The notes beneath the pieces were generated by a model, which was not told where the DNA came from, made no database searches, and saw only the letters and a program-made list of their open reading frames with translations. From positions 98,096-162,095 of the forward strand of contig NZ_CP114607.1 in the NCBI RefSeq assembly GCF_033558715.1: a stretch of DNA of 64,000 nucleotides, read 5' to 3'. Made by a program: the position numbers and the translations under genes. Numbering within the stretch: position 1 is the stretch's first letter; each line of letters begins with the position of its first letter. The stretch comes from Acinetobacter sp. YWS30-1. GTDB lineage: Bacteria > Pseudomonadota > Gammaproteobacteria > Pseudomonadales > Moraxellaceae. Shown here in pieces: positions 18,334 to 27,167 of the stretch.

Positions 18334-19372
18334 GGCTTTGTTGCACAAAGCTATTCTTGAAGGCTTCTTCAGCAATATAATTTCCAGATGAAGAAGCCTG
18401 CACCTAAAATCTACCGTACAACCAATTGGTCCTCGTATAACCAAGCTTTAATCAAGCGAGGAAATATTTCAATCTGGTTTGATCCTAAGACCCAATGGTA
18501 TGCACAACCACAAGGCAAGCACGGACGAAATCAAACTTATTCCGATACAGCGATTCAATGCTGTTTAATGATCAAATCTCTATTCCGTCTTTCTTTACGT
18601 ATGGTCACTGGCTTTGCTCAAAGCCTGATTAAACTCTGTGGCTTGAATTGGACAGCACCAGATTACTCCACCCTCTGTAGACGACAAAAGCATATTGATA
18701 TTGCGATAAGCTATCAGAAAAGTCGTGATGGGTTACACCTACTCGCCGACTCTACGGGTTTAAAATTTTTAGGTGAAGGCGAATGGAAGCGTAAGAAACA
18801 TCAGCCTGAATACCGTCGGCAATGGCGTAAACTGCATATTGGTATAGATGCTGAAACACTGCAAATACGTGCCGTTCAGCTTACGACAAATAATGTCAGT
18901 GATTCACAAGTACTAAGTGATTTACTTGATCAAATCCCACCAGATGAGCGAATAGATTCTGTCTATACCGATGGGGCGTACGACACGAAGTGCTGCAGAC
19001 AAGTGATTTCAGATCGTCAAGCACATGCAGTAATTCCACCCAGAAAGAATGCCAAGCCCTGGAAAGATTCTAAAATCAGTTCAATAGAACGAAATGAGTT
19101 ACTTCAAACAGTTAAACATTTGGGCAGAACCCTATGGAAAAAATGGTCGGGTTATCACCGTCGCAGTTTGGTGGAAACCAAGATGCATTGCATCAAATTA
19201 TTAGGAGATAAGCTGACGGCAAGACATTTTCAAAGTCAGGTCAATGAAATTCATGCGCGTGTGGCAGTTCTGAATAGATTTACGGAATTAGGTAGACCTC
19301 ACACCCAAGTTGTCACTTAAATTTGAATGGATTGGGGAAAACTCAGCTTTTGAATGTTTATGCAACAAAGCC
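18334..19372 (+). mobile_element. IS5-family (IS903-group) insertion sequence, intact
   Basis: 1039 bp between inverted ends GGCTTTGTTGCACAAAG and (minus strand) GGCTTTGTTGCATAAAC. It contains one full transposase gene. No target duplication is evident (flanks CTT and GTT), so the borders may have been reshaped by recombination between copies. Four other partial or near-complete copies lie in the window. Confidence 0.9.
18388..19320 (+). CDS. IS5-family transposase
   Basis: 310-aa DDE transposase. N-terminal DUF4096/DDE_Tnp_1-type region MKKPAPKIYRTTNWSS, then ADSTGLKF (first Asp), YTDGAYDT (second Asp) and the C-terminal RRSLVETKMHCIKLLG (Glu region). It is full length compared with the other copy at 38986-39918, so probably active. 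It starts 54 bp inside the left end, as is normal for this IS group. Confidence 0.9.
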   Translation: MKKPAPKIYRTTNWSSYNQALIKRGNISIWFDPKTQWYAQPQGKHGRNQTYSDTAIQCCLMIKSLFRLSLRMVTGFAQSLIKLCGLNWTAPDYSTLCRRQKHIDIAISYQKSRDGLHLLADSTGLKFLGEGEWKRKKHQPEYRRQWRKLHIGIDAETLQIRAVQLTTNNVSDSQVLSDLLDQIPPDERIDSVYTDGAYDTKCCRQVISDRQAHAVIPPRKNAKPWKDSKISSIERNELLQTVKHLGRTLWKKWSGYHRRSLVETKMHCIKLLGDKLTARHFQSQVNEIHARVAVLNRFTELGRPHTQVVT

Positions 19373-19468
19373 GTTCTAGGATGATACTGTATTGTTCATC
19401 TACATTTTCTCAGAATTTTGAACACCCTCCATTAATTGACTAAGATGGCGATTCAACTAAACTGAAAG

Positions 19469-19509
19469 TGCTGTTCGCAATACCACTAAGGGTATCAGCG
19501 AGAACAGCA
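19469..19509. promoter_or_regulatory. inverted repeat upstream of the oleate hydratase gene
   Basis: TGCTGTTCGC pairs with GCGAGAACAGCA around an inner ATACC/GGTAT stem. It lies 34 bp before the start codon, between a possible -35 (TTGACT at about 19436) and the ribosome site. It could be an operator or an mRNA leader hairpin. Confidence 0.4.
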
Positions 19510-19542
19510 AGTATTTCTATTCAGTAAAGGAAGGAGTCCGTA

Positions 19543-21531
19543 ATGGCTAAAAAGACAATTGCGAAATTTGATATCTCGGTAACCGCACCAGAGGGTTTTG
19601 AACATGAGCCTGACGCAACAGGCGGTTTTTGGTGCCATAAACCGCTTAACACTTTGCCACCGGGGGATTTTATATCGCCCTATTCGCGTCATAAAACCTT
19701 ACCAACTCCAGGAGTCGAAAAGCGTAAAGCGTGGATAATTGGTGGTGGTATCGGGGGGCTTGCCGCGGCATTTTATTTAATTCGCGATGGTCATATGCCC
19801 GCCGAAAATATCACTATTTTAGAAGAAATGAGTGTAGAAGGCGGCTCTATGGATGGTGCGGGTAACCTCGAAGACGGTTACATCATTCGCGGTGGTCGTG
19901 AAATGAACTGGAACTACGACACCCTCTGGGATCTATTCCAGGACATTCCCGCCCTTGAACTTCCCGAAGAGTATTCTGTTCTCGATGAATACCGAATGAT
20001 AAACGACAACGACCCAAATTACTCTAAGGCCCGTTTAATTAACAAGTCCGGCGAGATCCTTGACTCAGAAGACATGGGGCTGAGTAAATCTCAGCAATGG
20101 GAACTTATCCGCTTAATGCTGAAACGCAAGGAAGAGTTAGACGACATAAGCATTGAGGAATATTTCAGTGAAGGCTTTTTACAAAGCAACTTCTGGTTTT
20201 TATTCCGTACTATGTTTGCTTTTAAAAACTGCCACAGCGTGTTGGAAACCAAGCTCTATTTGCATCGTTTTCTGGACTCAATTGACGGCTTTGGTGACAT
20301 GTCTGTTCTGCTTTTCCCTAAATACAATCAGTACGACACCTTTATAAAGCCACTGACCAATTTTCTGCGTGAAAAAGGAGTGAAATTTACCTTTGAAGCC
20401 AGAGTAGATGACCTTGATATGAGCATTACCGGAGACAACAAGACGGTAACCGGAATTCAGGCCGTTGTTAAAGGTGAAGAGCAATATATTGAAGTTGGCA
20501 AGAATGATTTAGTGTTCGCCCTCACCGGATCAATGACTGAACAGACGGCTTATGCCGGTATGGATGATGCCCCGGAGCTTAACTGTGAAAGGCATGACCC
20601 GGGTAGCGAAAGTGGCTGGAACTTATGGAAGAACCTCGCCAAGAAGTCTCCCGTTTTCGGTAAGCCAGAAAAATTTTATGGTGACGTAGACAAGTCTATA
20701 TGGGAGTCGGCCACCCTTACCTGCAAGCCCTCACCCCTTGTCGATAAACTGAAAACCTTATCAGTAAACGACCCATACTCCGGTCGAACCGTAACCGGCG
20801 GCATAGTGACTTTTACTGACTCCAACTGGCTGTTAAGTGTTACCTGTAATCGCCAACCCCACTTCCCCGACCAGCCAGATGACACATTGGTGTTGTGGGT
20901 TTATGGCCTGTTGATGGATAAGCAAGGCAACCGTGTAAACAAAACCATGCCAGAATGCACCGGTAAAGAAATTCTGACCGAGCTTTGCCATCATCTGGGT
21001 ATTGAAGACCAGTTAGATGAGGTTATAGCCAACACCAAAATACGCATTGCGCTTATGCCTTATATTACAGCTCAGTTTATGCCCAGAGCTGCAGGCGACA
21101 GGCCCAGAGTAGTTCCTGAAGGCTGCACGAATTTAGGCTTAGTGGGACAATTTGTAGAAACTCGCAATGACATAATATTCACCATGGAAGCCTCTATTCG
21201 CACCGCCCGTATTGGTGTGTATAAACTGCTGAATATTCCCAAACAGGTGCCTGATATAAGCCCGACACAATACGACATTCGTAACATCATAAAAGGTGCC
21301 AGAGCGCTCAATAGCAATAAGCCTTTTATTGGCGAGCGTATGCTGCACCGCTTACTCGACAAAACCTACTTTGCCCACATACTGCCGCCGCTGCCCGAAC
21401 CGGAGGAGAAAAAGCAAACGCACTTCGAAGAAGAGCTAAGGGAACTGCTTGGTAAAGGCGGTGACTCAATACATAAATTCTCAAGCTGGGTTAACTCGCT
21501 GAGGGAGAATTTTTCGAGCAAAGATAAATAG
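19543..21531 (+). CDS. ohyA: oleate hydratase (myosin-cross-reactive antigen family)
   Basis: 662 aa, an FAD enzyme that adds water to the cis-9 double bond of oleate and similar fatty acids, giving 10-hydroxystearate. FAD-binding motif [16 protein letters not shown] (about residues 65-80), [17 protein letters not shown], and [12 protein letters not shown] with the active-site glutamate region. Strong ribosome site AAGGAAGGAG before ATG 19543. Codon use is clearly richer in G+C than neighbouring genes, and the gene sits between an IS5 and an IS6 element, so it was acquired. It may detoxify host or surfactant fatty acids (inference). The terminator after it is intact, so the cassette moved as a complete unit. 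Confidence 0.92.
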   Translation: MAKKTIAKFDISVTAPEGFEHEPDATGGFWCHKPLNTLPPGDFISPYSRHKTLPTPGVEKRKAWIIGGGIGGLAAAFYLIRDGHMPAENITILEEMSVEGGSMDGAGNLEDGYIIRGGREMNWNYDTLWDLFQDIPALELPEEYSVLDEYRMINDNDPNYSKARLINKSGEILDSEDMGLSKSQQWELIRLMLKRKEELDDISIEEYFSEGFLQSNFWFLFRTMFAFKNCHSVLETKLYLHRFLDSIDGFGDMSVLLFPKYNQYDTFIKPLTNFLREKGVKFTFEARVDDLDMSITGDNKTVTGIQAVVKGEEQYIEVGKNDLVFALTGSMTEQTAYAGMDDAPELNCERHDPGSESGWNLWKNLAKKSPVFGKPEKFYGDVDKSIWESATLTCKPSPLVDKLKTLSVNDPYSGRTVTGGIVTFTDSNWLLSVTCNRQPHFPDQPDDTLVLWVYGLLMDKQGNRVNKTMPECTGKEILTELCHHLGIEDQLDEVIANTKIRIALMPYITAQFMPRAAGDRPRVVPEGCTNLGLVGQFVETRNDIIFTMEASIRTARIGVYKLLNIPKQVPDISPTQYDIRNIIKGARALNSNKPFIGERMLHRLLDKTYFAHILPPLPEPEEKKQTHFEEELRELLGKGGDSIHKFSSWVNSLRENFSSKDK

Positions 21532-21560
21532 CGGGTTAGGTTTTGTTTTTTGCACAAAAA

Positions 21561-21582
21561 AGCCGCTCGAATGAGCGGCTTC
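21561..21582 (+). terminator. intrinsic terminator of the oleate hydratase gene
   Basis: AAGCCGCTC, short loop, GAGCGGCTT, preceded by A residues and followed by a short T stretch; it lies 30 bp after the stop codon. Confidence 0.7.
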
Positions 21583-21604
21583 TTATATGGAATTGGTGGA
21601 GCTG

Positions 21605-22423
21605 GGCACTGTTGCAAATAGAGATTTGAGTCGATGAAGTTCCCTTTAAAAAGTGCTTAGAGACCGAAAACCCTGTTGATTAGACACACTTCACCCTGAG
21701 GCTGACCATAATAAAATGACGATGCTTGTCCTTTACGTAGTGCACGCATGACTTCAATACCTTTAATTGTGGCATAAGCCGTCTTCATAGATTTGAATCC
21801 TAATGTGGCCCTGATGATCCGCTTTAACTTACCATGATCACATTCAATGACATTATTTTTATACTTAATCTGCCTGTGCTCAAGGTCTGGTGGACATTTT
21901 CCTTCTCGCTTTAATCGTGATAAAGCATGGCCATAGGTCGCTGCTTTATCTGTATTGATGACCCGTGGAATTTGCCATTTTTTCACCGTATTGAATATCT
22001 TTCCTAGAAAACTATAGGCTGATTTACTGTTCCGCCTAGCGGAAAGGTAAAAGTCAATCGTATGACCACGTTGATCAACTGCACGATACAGATAAGACCA
22101 TCGTCCATTCACTTTTACATAGGTTTCATCAATATGCCACGAGCTCAGATCTGTAGGATTACGCCAATACCAGCGTAAACGTTTTTCTATTTCAGGAGCA
22201 TAACGTTGAACCCAACGGTAAATAGTCGTGTGATCAACATTCACACCCCGTTCGGCCAGCATTTCCTGCAGTTCACGATAGCTAATGCCATATTTACAAT
22301 ACCAGCGCACAGCCCAAAGAATGATTTCGCCCTGAAAATGCCGACCATGGAAAGGATTCATATGCTGCACCTTTAGCTAAAACAGTCTTCAGCTTACCAT
22401 TCGTGGTTATTTGCAACAGTGCC
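21605..22423 (-). mobile_element. IS6-family element, IS1006/IS1008-like (copy 1)
   Basis: 819 bp with 5'-GGCACTGTTGCAAATAG at the left and the inverse TTTGCAACAGTGCC at the right. It cuts an IS66-type orfA on its right. It is a sequence variant of the two other 819-bp copies (39971 and 47496): it differs in the middle of the transposase but matches at both ends. Confidence 0.9.
21657..22370 (-). CDS. IS6-family transposase (IS1006-like)
   Basis: 237 aa, or 234 if translation starts at the internal Met in MNPFHGRHFQG, which matches the IS26 start. DDE motifs WHIDETYVKVNGRW, VINTDKAATYG and the Glu at NNVIECDHGKLK. It replicates by copy-in or conservative cointegration, as known for IS6/IS26. 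Ten residues between 103 and 170 differ from the other two copies and none outside that block, which suggests a mosaic. Confidence 0.9.
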   Translation of the reverse strand: MQHMNPFHGRHFQGEIILWAVRWYCKYGISYRELQEMLAERGVNVDHTTIYRWVQRYAPEIEKRLRWYWRNPTDLSSWHIDETYVKVNGRWSYLYRAVDQRGHTIDFYLSARRNSKSAYSFLGKIFNTVKKWQIPRVINTDKAATYGHALSRLKREGKCPPDLEHRQIKYKNNVIECDHGKLKRIIRATLGFKSMKTAYATIKGIEVMRALRKGQASSFYYGQPQGEVCLINRVFGL

Positions 22424-22677
22424 AATCCATTTGGATACAAGATTTGTATTCAATCCATGTTGCAAAGCGACTGAAGCAATTGAAACGTCCGGTGCTTTAC
22501 AAGCCTGAACGATTTGCTGTTTAAATTCAGCACTGTATGTTCTTCGTTTTTTCGCAAGAGATGTAATGGATGTCTGGTTATTTGTAGTCATAAATTTAAG
22601 TCCCCACTTGTTTTTAAGTGGGGACTAAATTAAGGCTTATAGGATGAATTCATAAGGTGTGTTCAGCGGACGCTTAC
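22424..22677 (-). mobile_element. IS66-family remnant (orfA end)
   Basis: The outer boundary, read on the minus strand from 22677, is GTAAGCGTCCGCTGAAC, the classic IS66-family terminus. The remnant keeps the leader and the first part of tnpA (22424-22591, MTTNNQTSITSLAKKRRTYS then AEFKQQIVQACKAP) and ends at the IS6 insertion. A hairpin of GTCCCCACTT/AAGTGGGGAC lies just upstream of tnpA. The TnpA piece has the HTH expected for binding IS66 ends. Confidence 0.75.
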
Positions 22678-22697
22678 CGTTTTATGAGGGTGGTGCC

Positions 22698-22737
22698 CAC
22701 TAAAAAGCTGGCTTGATAACAAGCCAGCTTTTTAGTG
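22698..22737. terminator. bidirectional intrinsic terminator
   Basis: CACTAAAAAGCTGGCTT and AAGCCAGCTTTTTAGTG form a perfect 17-bp stem with a 6-base loop, with A and T runs on both sides. It is the expected end of the gcd transcript, which stops at 22823 on the minus strand. Confidence 0.85.
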
Positions 22738-22822
22738 TTTCGTACAAGGTAGAGGTTTCTAAATTACCCTTAAGCCAAAATTAGATTTCTAAAATTTAGA
22801 CGACTATCTTGGCTAATTTCGG

Positions 22823-25234
22823 TTACTTCTGATCAGGAAGAGCAAACGCAATAATATAGTCACCTACATCTTTTGAGTGGCTCGCACCCCCTGCAGAAAT
22901 AACTACATATTGCTTACCTGTTTTTGGTGATTTGTAAATTAGAGGTGCTGCAACAGCTGCAACGGGTAATTTAGCTTTCCATACTTCTTTACCAGTTTTG
23001 GAATCTAAAGCACGTAAATAATAATCTTGCGTACCTGCAAAGAATACCAAGCCAGAAGCTGTTGAAGTAGGACCACCTAGTGTTGGCATTCCTAATGGCA
23101 TTGGGAGATGTGATTTAATACCTAATGGGCCAAGCTGTTCAGCTGTTCCCATTGGTACTTGCCATACCAACTTTTTGGTTTTTAAATCAATCGCAGACAT
23201 CGTACCGAAAGGTGGTCGATTACAAGGTACCCCTAATGCTGATTGCATAATATCAATTTTTACTCCAGCGTACGGGCCTGCAAATTGTGGGCGTACTGTT
23301 CCCATAAATCCAGGAACTTCATCGGTAGATATTTTGTATTTCCCCATATCTTCTTTACGAACTAAAGACATCCGCAAAGGCATACGCATATCATTGACGA
23401 ACATTAAACCTGTTGATTCATCAATTGAAATACCCCCCCAATTCATTCCGCCTAATAAACTTGGCCATTCAATATATGGTTTCTCACTAGGTGGTGTATA
23501 TAACCCTTGATAAACCGAATCTTTAAACTGAATACGGCAATTGAGTTGATCAAAAGTTGAAATACCCCACATATCTTTTTCACGTAAAGTGTCATTACCA
23601 ATTTGTGGCATACCTACAGAATATGGCTGAGTCGGAGATAGTTTTTCTCCTTCTGCTTGACCGGTAGTCGGTACGGGCTTTTCAATAACTTTAGTAACAG
23701 GTCGGCCTGTACGTCGATCTAATACAAAAATTTGTCCCATTTTTGTTGTTTGAATAAGGGCAGGAATTTGTTCTCCCTTATCATTGGTGACGTTGTAAAG
23801 AACTGGTTGAGAAGGTAAATCGTAGTCCCAAACGTCGTGATGAACAATTTGATATGACCATTTAGTCTTACCAGTCGTTGCATCTACAGCAACTACTGCT
23901 GAGCCAAATTTTTCTTTTGCTGCATTACGATCACCGCCCCAGTAATCAGGGGGGCCATTTCCAGTAGGTAGATATACTAGATTTAAATCTTTGTCGTAAG
24001 TTGGAATTGTCCACATATTTGGGGTTTCAAGAGTAAAGCCGTTTTTAGGTTGTCCAGATAATTCTGGATTACCTACATCCCAAGCCCAGGCTAGTTTACC
24101 AGTACGTACATCATAAGCACGAACTACGCCAGAAGGTTCACCATGAGTAATGTCTCGAACCCAACCGCCTAAGATGGCAACATGCCCTGCGATTAATGGG
24201 GTAGAGGTTGGATGGTAGCGTTTACTTTTTTCAGTAGGACCCATGTCATTTAACAGGTCAACTTGGCCATTTACTCCAAATTGAGGACATAAAGCACCAG
24301 TTTTTGCATTCAATGCAATTAAACGACCATCAACTGTAGATGTTAAAATTCGTTGTGGACAGGCTTGAATACTAGGAGTTTGTAAATCTGCTTTTGAAAG
24401 CGTTTTATCATGAGTCGCATCATAGTAACCAACACCACGACAGGTAATGTGTTCAGCTGTTTTTGCTTTTGGATCATATTTCCAAAGTGCTTTACCGCTA
24501 TCACCATCAATCGCAGTAATAATATTAGTTGGAGTACATGAGTACAGTGTGCTACCAATTTGAATTGGAGTATTTTCATCGACTCCAATATTTTTTGGTC
24601 GGCCAGTATGGTAAGTCCATGCAACTTGTAAGTTTTTAACGTTATCAGGAGTAATGTCAGTATAAGGGGCAAAGCGGGTACCACTACCACTACGACCAAA
24701 ATATTCCCAATTATCAGGATTTTCTGCTGTAGGTTTAGTTAAATTACGATCTTGAGCAATATTAACTTGATTTAGAGTTTTTCCATGGGGAAAAAAAGCT
24801 GAGATTAAAGCTATAACACAAGCAATAAAGCCAACTAAACCAACACGATTAGCAAAAGTCACTTTTTCTGTTGAAAGTGTTATTAAACTACGGCTTGCCC
24901 ATAAGCTTAGTACAAATAAAACCGTTGGAACAACTAGACGGGGAATATACTGCCAGAAGTCAAAAACTTGTACTTCGGAAATAGCCCATATAACTGTTGC
25001 GATGAAAGTTAAAATGGATAGCCATAAGCTGATTACTTTTCTAAATGTATATAAAATAGCAATCAGTAGATAGGCAATACCAGCGATAAGGTAATAACTT
25101 GAGCCACCTAAGCTAACAAGCTTTCCACCTTGGATAATTAAGAATAATGCGATTAACACATGTAGAAGTATTACGAAAAAGCGATAAACTTTTGATCCTG
25201 CCCTTTCAGAAGGTGCAGTGTATTCGGTACTCAT
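22823..25234 (-). CDS. gcd: membrane-bound PQQ-dependent glucose dehydrogenase
   Basis: 803 aa, the usual length. Five N-terminal membrane helices (residues about 15-150) anchor it in the inner membrane. The rest is an eight-bladed PQQ propeller in the periplasm starting GRSGSGTRFAPYTDITPDN, with repeated GKALWKYD / GKLAWAWD / GKTKWSYQ tryptophan-docking motifs. It oxidises glucose and other aldoses to lactones and passes electrons to ubiquinone. It needs PQQ; no pqq genes are in the window. This is a chromosomal Acinetobacter-type gene. Its start codon lies a few bases from a truncated transporter gene on the other strand, so the native promoter may be lost; AAAGAGAC before ATG could serve as ribosome site. 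Confidence 0.93.
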   Translation of the reverse strand: MSTEYTAPSERAGSKVYRFFVILLHVLIALFLIIQGGKLVSLGGSSYYLIAGIAYLLIAILYTFRKVISLWLSILTFIATVIWAISEVQVFDFWQYIPRLVVPTVLFVLSLWASRSLITLSTEKVTFANRVGLVGFIACVIALISAFFPHGKTLNQVNIAQDRNLTKPTAENPDNWEYFGRSGSGTRFAPYTDITPDNVKNLQVAWTYHTGRPKNIGVDENTPIQIGSTLYSCTPTNIITAIDGDSGKALWKYDPKAKTAEHITCRGVGYYDATHDKTLSKADLQTPSIQACPQRILTSTVDGRLIALNAKTGALCPQFGVNGQVDLLNDMGPTEKSKRYHPTSTPLIAGHVAILGGWVRDITHGEPSGVVRAYDVRTGKLAWAWDVGNPELSGQPKNGFTLETPNMWTIPTYDKDLNLVYLPTGNGPPDYWGGDRNAAKEKFGSAVVAVDATTGKTKWSYQIVHHDVWDYDLPSQPVLYNVTNDKGEQIPALIQTTKMGQIFVLDRRTGRPVTKVIEKPVPTTGQAEGEKLSPTQPYSVGMPQIGNDTLREKDMWGISTFDQLNCRIQFKDSVYQGLYTPPSEKPYIEWPSLLGGMNWGGISIDESTGLMFVNDMRMPLRMSLVRKEDMGKYKISTDEVPGFMGTVRPQFAGPYAGVKIDIMQSALGVPCNRPPFGTMSAIDLKTKKLVWQVPMGTAEQLGPLGIKSHLPMPLGMPTLGGPTSTASGLVFFAGTQDYYLRALDSKTGKEVWKAKLPVAAVAAPLIYKSPKTGKQYVVISAGGASHSKDVGDYIIAFALPDQK

Positions 25235-25239
25235 ATATT

Positions 25240-25536
25240 GTCTCTTTGATGTGGGCTGTAATTAGCTTAGGCATTGCTACAGGAGGATTATTTCCTATAG
25301 CCCTTATTTTACCTATTGAGTTCGCATCTAGTACTCAATTAGCAACACGGCTAAGTGGAATAACCCAGTCCTTTGGATACTTATTGGCTGGGATCATGCC
25401 ATGGGTTGGTGGAATTATAATAGATAAATTTTGTTCTATGGTGGGTCTAACTTCTCTAACCATGCTCATGGCTTTAGGTTTAGGAATTACTTCATATCAT
25501 ATGAAATATATGTTCAGTCAATATTCTAATGTATGA
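25240..25536 (+). pseudogene. C-terminal fragment of an MFS transporter (CynX/NimT-like)
   Basis: About 96 codons read SLMWAVISLGIATGGLFPIA, then a segment RLSGITQSFGYLLAGIMPWV that matches the last helices of the cyanate-transporter-like MFS family. No start codon or N-terminal helices exist; the frame runs back antisense into gcd without similarity. The gene was cut at about 25235, the same place where the gcd leader ends, so a deletion fused two chromosomal pieces here. Confidence 0.7.
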
Positions 25537-25583
25537 ATAAAAAACATCTTATATCCGACTTTAAAATTACTAAAACTAATTCC

Positions 25584-25611
25584 ATTTAACATAATGGTGG
25601 TTATACGAAGT
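25584..25611 (-). other. pdif site (XerC/XerD), left side of the brnTA module
   Basis: On the minus strand it reads ACTTCGTATAA, CCACCA, TTATGTTAAAT: an XerC half-site, 6-base spacer and XerD half-site, matching the 28-bp pdif pattern of Acinetobacter plasmids. It is in opposite orientation to the site at 26435-26462. Confidence 0.8.
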
Positions 25612-25672
25612 ACACTTGTATATTAATATAAATATCAACAACTTATTAATATCAGAAAAATCCCAAAATGCA

Positions 25673-25706
25673 AAAAAAGCCGACTTTGAAACAAGTCGGC
25701 TTTTTT
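25673..25706. terminator. intrinsic terminator inside the pdif module
   Basis: AAAAAAAGCCGACTT, loop TGAAAC, AAGTCGGCTTTTTT. A/T tails on both sides make it bidirectional; it insulates brnTA from the left. Confidence 0.8.
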
Positions 25707-25818
25707 ATGAGCAGTTTTGGAATGTTTTGCCAATAAATTTGACTAAAAATTACGCTTCTCAGCTTGAGTGATACAATTTTATGATACATTATTGTATATA
25801 CAAATTTGAATGTTTTTT

Positions 25819-26106
25819 ATGAAACAGTATTTCGAATGGGATGAGGCAAAGAATCGAAAGAATCAGAAAAAGCACGATGTTTCTTTCGAAACGGCAAGCC
25901 TTGTTTTTGATGATCCATTAAGGATCTCAATCCAGGACAGACATACCGATGGTGAAGAACGTTGGCAAACCATTGGAAAAGTAAAAGGCGTACTAATGAT
26001 GTTAGTAGCTCACACCATCTTTGATGAAGATGACTGTGAAATCATACGAATCATTAGTGCAAGACAAGTCACTAAGGCGGAGCGAGATAGATATGAGCAT
26101 GGTTAG
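25819..26106 (+). CDS. brnT: BrnT-type toxin of a type II toxin-antitoxin system
   Basis: 95 aa (98 if ATG 25810 is used). Typical BrnT pattern: FEWDEAKNRKNQKKHDVSFE at the front, DPLRISIQDRHTDGEERWQTIG in the middle and IRIISARQVTKAERDRYE at the end, the RelE-like RNase fold. BrnT halts translation by cleaving RNA and is neutralised by BrnA. It overlaps brnA by 14 bp. The T/A-rich dyads before it (GATACA, TGTATA around 25769-25800) are a plausible BrnA-BrnT operator. The pair sits between two pdif sites. Confidence 0.88.
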   Translation: MKQYFEWDEAKNRKNQKKHDVSFETASLVFDDPLRISIQDRHTDGEERWQTIGKVKGVLMMLVAHTIFDEDDCEIIRIISARQVTKAERDRYEHG

Positions 26107-26407
26107 ATACTCACGCAAAGAACTGAATGAAAAATTCAGCGACAAGCAAGATGCTGAAATTCAACGCTTGCTTGCTAAGGGAACGGTTCCTGACGATCAG
26201 CTAGATCTCTCAGATATGCCTGAAATTACCGACTGGAGCAATGCTGTACGCCATAATCGATTCTATCGCCCAGTGAAGCAACAGACTTCCATTCGTTTAG
26301 ATGCTGATGTACTTGCATGGTTTAAAGCTCAAGGCAAAGGCTATCAAACTAGGATGAATGAAATTCTGCGAGATGCTATGCTGAAAGAATTAAAAAATCA
26401 TCAATAA
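26093..26407 (+). CDS. brnA: BrnA-type antitoxin
   Basis: 104 aa starting at ATG 26093 inside the end of brnT. The C-terminal ribbon-helix-helix is QTSIRLDADVLAWFKAQGKG followed by YQTRMNEILRDAM, as in BrnA, which binds BrnT and represses the operon. The order toxin first, antitoxin second, with overlap, is normal for BrnTA. Confidence 0.88.
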   Translation: MSMVRYSRKELNEKFSDKQDAEIQRLLAKGTVPDDQLDLSDMPEITDWSNAVRHNRFYRPVKQQTSIRLDADVLAWFKAQGKGYQTRMNEILRDAMLKELKNHQ

Positions 26408-26434
26408 AAATGGGAGCTTACGCTCCCATTTTTG
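26407..26434. terminator. intrinsic terminator of brnTA
   Basis: AAAAATGGGAGC, loop TTAC, GCTCCCATTTTT directly after the brnA stop, abutting the right pdif site. Confidence 0.85.
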
Positions 26435-26462
26435 ACTTCGTATAACATGTACTATGTTAATT
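26435..26462 (+). other. pdif site (XerC/XerD), right side of the brnTA module
   Basis: ACTTCGTATAA, CATGTA, CTATGTTAATT: XerC half-site, 6-base spacer and XerD half-site. With the inverted site at 25584 it frames an 879-bp toxin-antitoxin module. Confidence 0.8.
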
Positions 26463-26534
26463 TTAGCGAAACTCAATAATAAATTATTTCTTCTTTGGCT
26501 TCATACATGACTTGGAATTAATAGGTTGAAGACA

Positions 26535-27098
26535 CTATTTGGCTATAGCTGTAATCTCTATCTGAATATTTTCATCATAGAGATTTTCTAGAATTTCCTT
26601 ATATATTTCATAATTATCTTTCTCATAACATACAAAAAACACTTCATCTACGGCTTCACATGAGGGTAATGTCATCATGATAGATCCAATTGCAAATTCA
26701 GCTGCCTGCTGTAATGGATACTTATAAATCCCTGTTCCTAAATTTGGAAATGACACTGTTTTTGCTTGAACCTGATTAGCTTTCAAAAGTGCATTGCTAT
26801 AAGCATTACATAAGAGTTGAGGTTCATTTTTTTCACCGCCTAACCATCTAGGTGGAACAGCATGAATCAGATATTTTGCAGGTAAATTTCCAGCTGTCGT
26901 TACTTCCGCATTTCCAACAGCACATCCACCTTTTTCTTGATTAATCTGAATGCACTCTGATTTCATTAAAGATCCTGCTTTTTTATGGATCTTTCCATCT
27001 AGTCCACCACCACCAAGTAATGATTTATTAGCTGGATTCACAATAGCATCTACAGATAAGGTAGTAATATCCCCATGTACTAATGTAATCCGATTCAT
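26535..27098 (-). CDS. macro-domain protein (ADP-ribose binding or hydrolysing)
   Basis: About 187 aa. Macro-domain landmarks: MNRITLVHGDITTLSVDAIV, NPANKSLLGGGGLDGKIHKK (the Asn and the glycine-rich ADP-ribose loop), VGNAEVTTAGNLPAKYLIHA and FPNLGTGIYKYP. It resembles YmdB-type O-acetyl-ADP-ribose deacetylases, which remove ADP-ribose from protein or nucleic acid. I chose ATG 27098 because it matches family N-termini; a longer frame would overlap the divergent gene. Divergent from the nuclease at 27168 with a 69-bp shared promoter region. Macro domains also occur in defence and toxin-antitoxin loci. Confidence 0.88.
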   Translation of the reverse strand: MNRITLVHGDITTLSVDAIVNPANKSLLGGGGLDGKIHKKAGSLMKSECIQINQEKGGCAVGNAEVTTAGNLPAKYLIHAVPPRWLGGEKNEPQLLCNAYSNALLKANQVQAKTVSFPNLGTGIYKYPLQQAAEFAIGSIMMTLPSCEAVDEVFFVCYEKDNYEIYKEILENLYDENIQIEITAIAK

Positions 27099-27167
27099 AT
27101 AAAATAGGTTCCAATTATTAATAAATTTTTGCAAATATTTTAATAAGTTAAATAACAAGGGGAAAGT

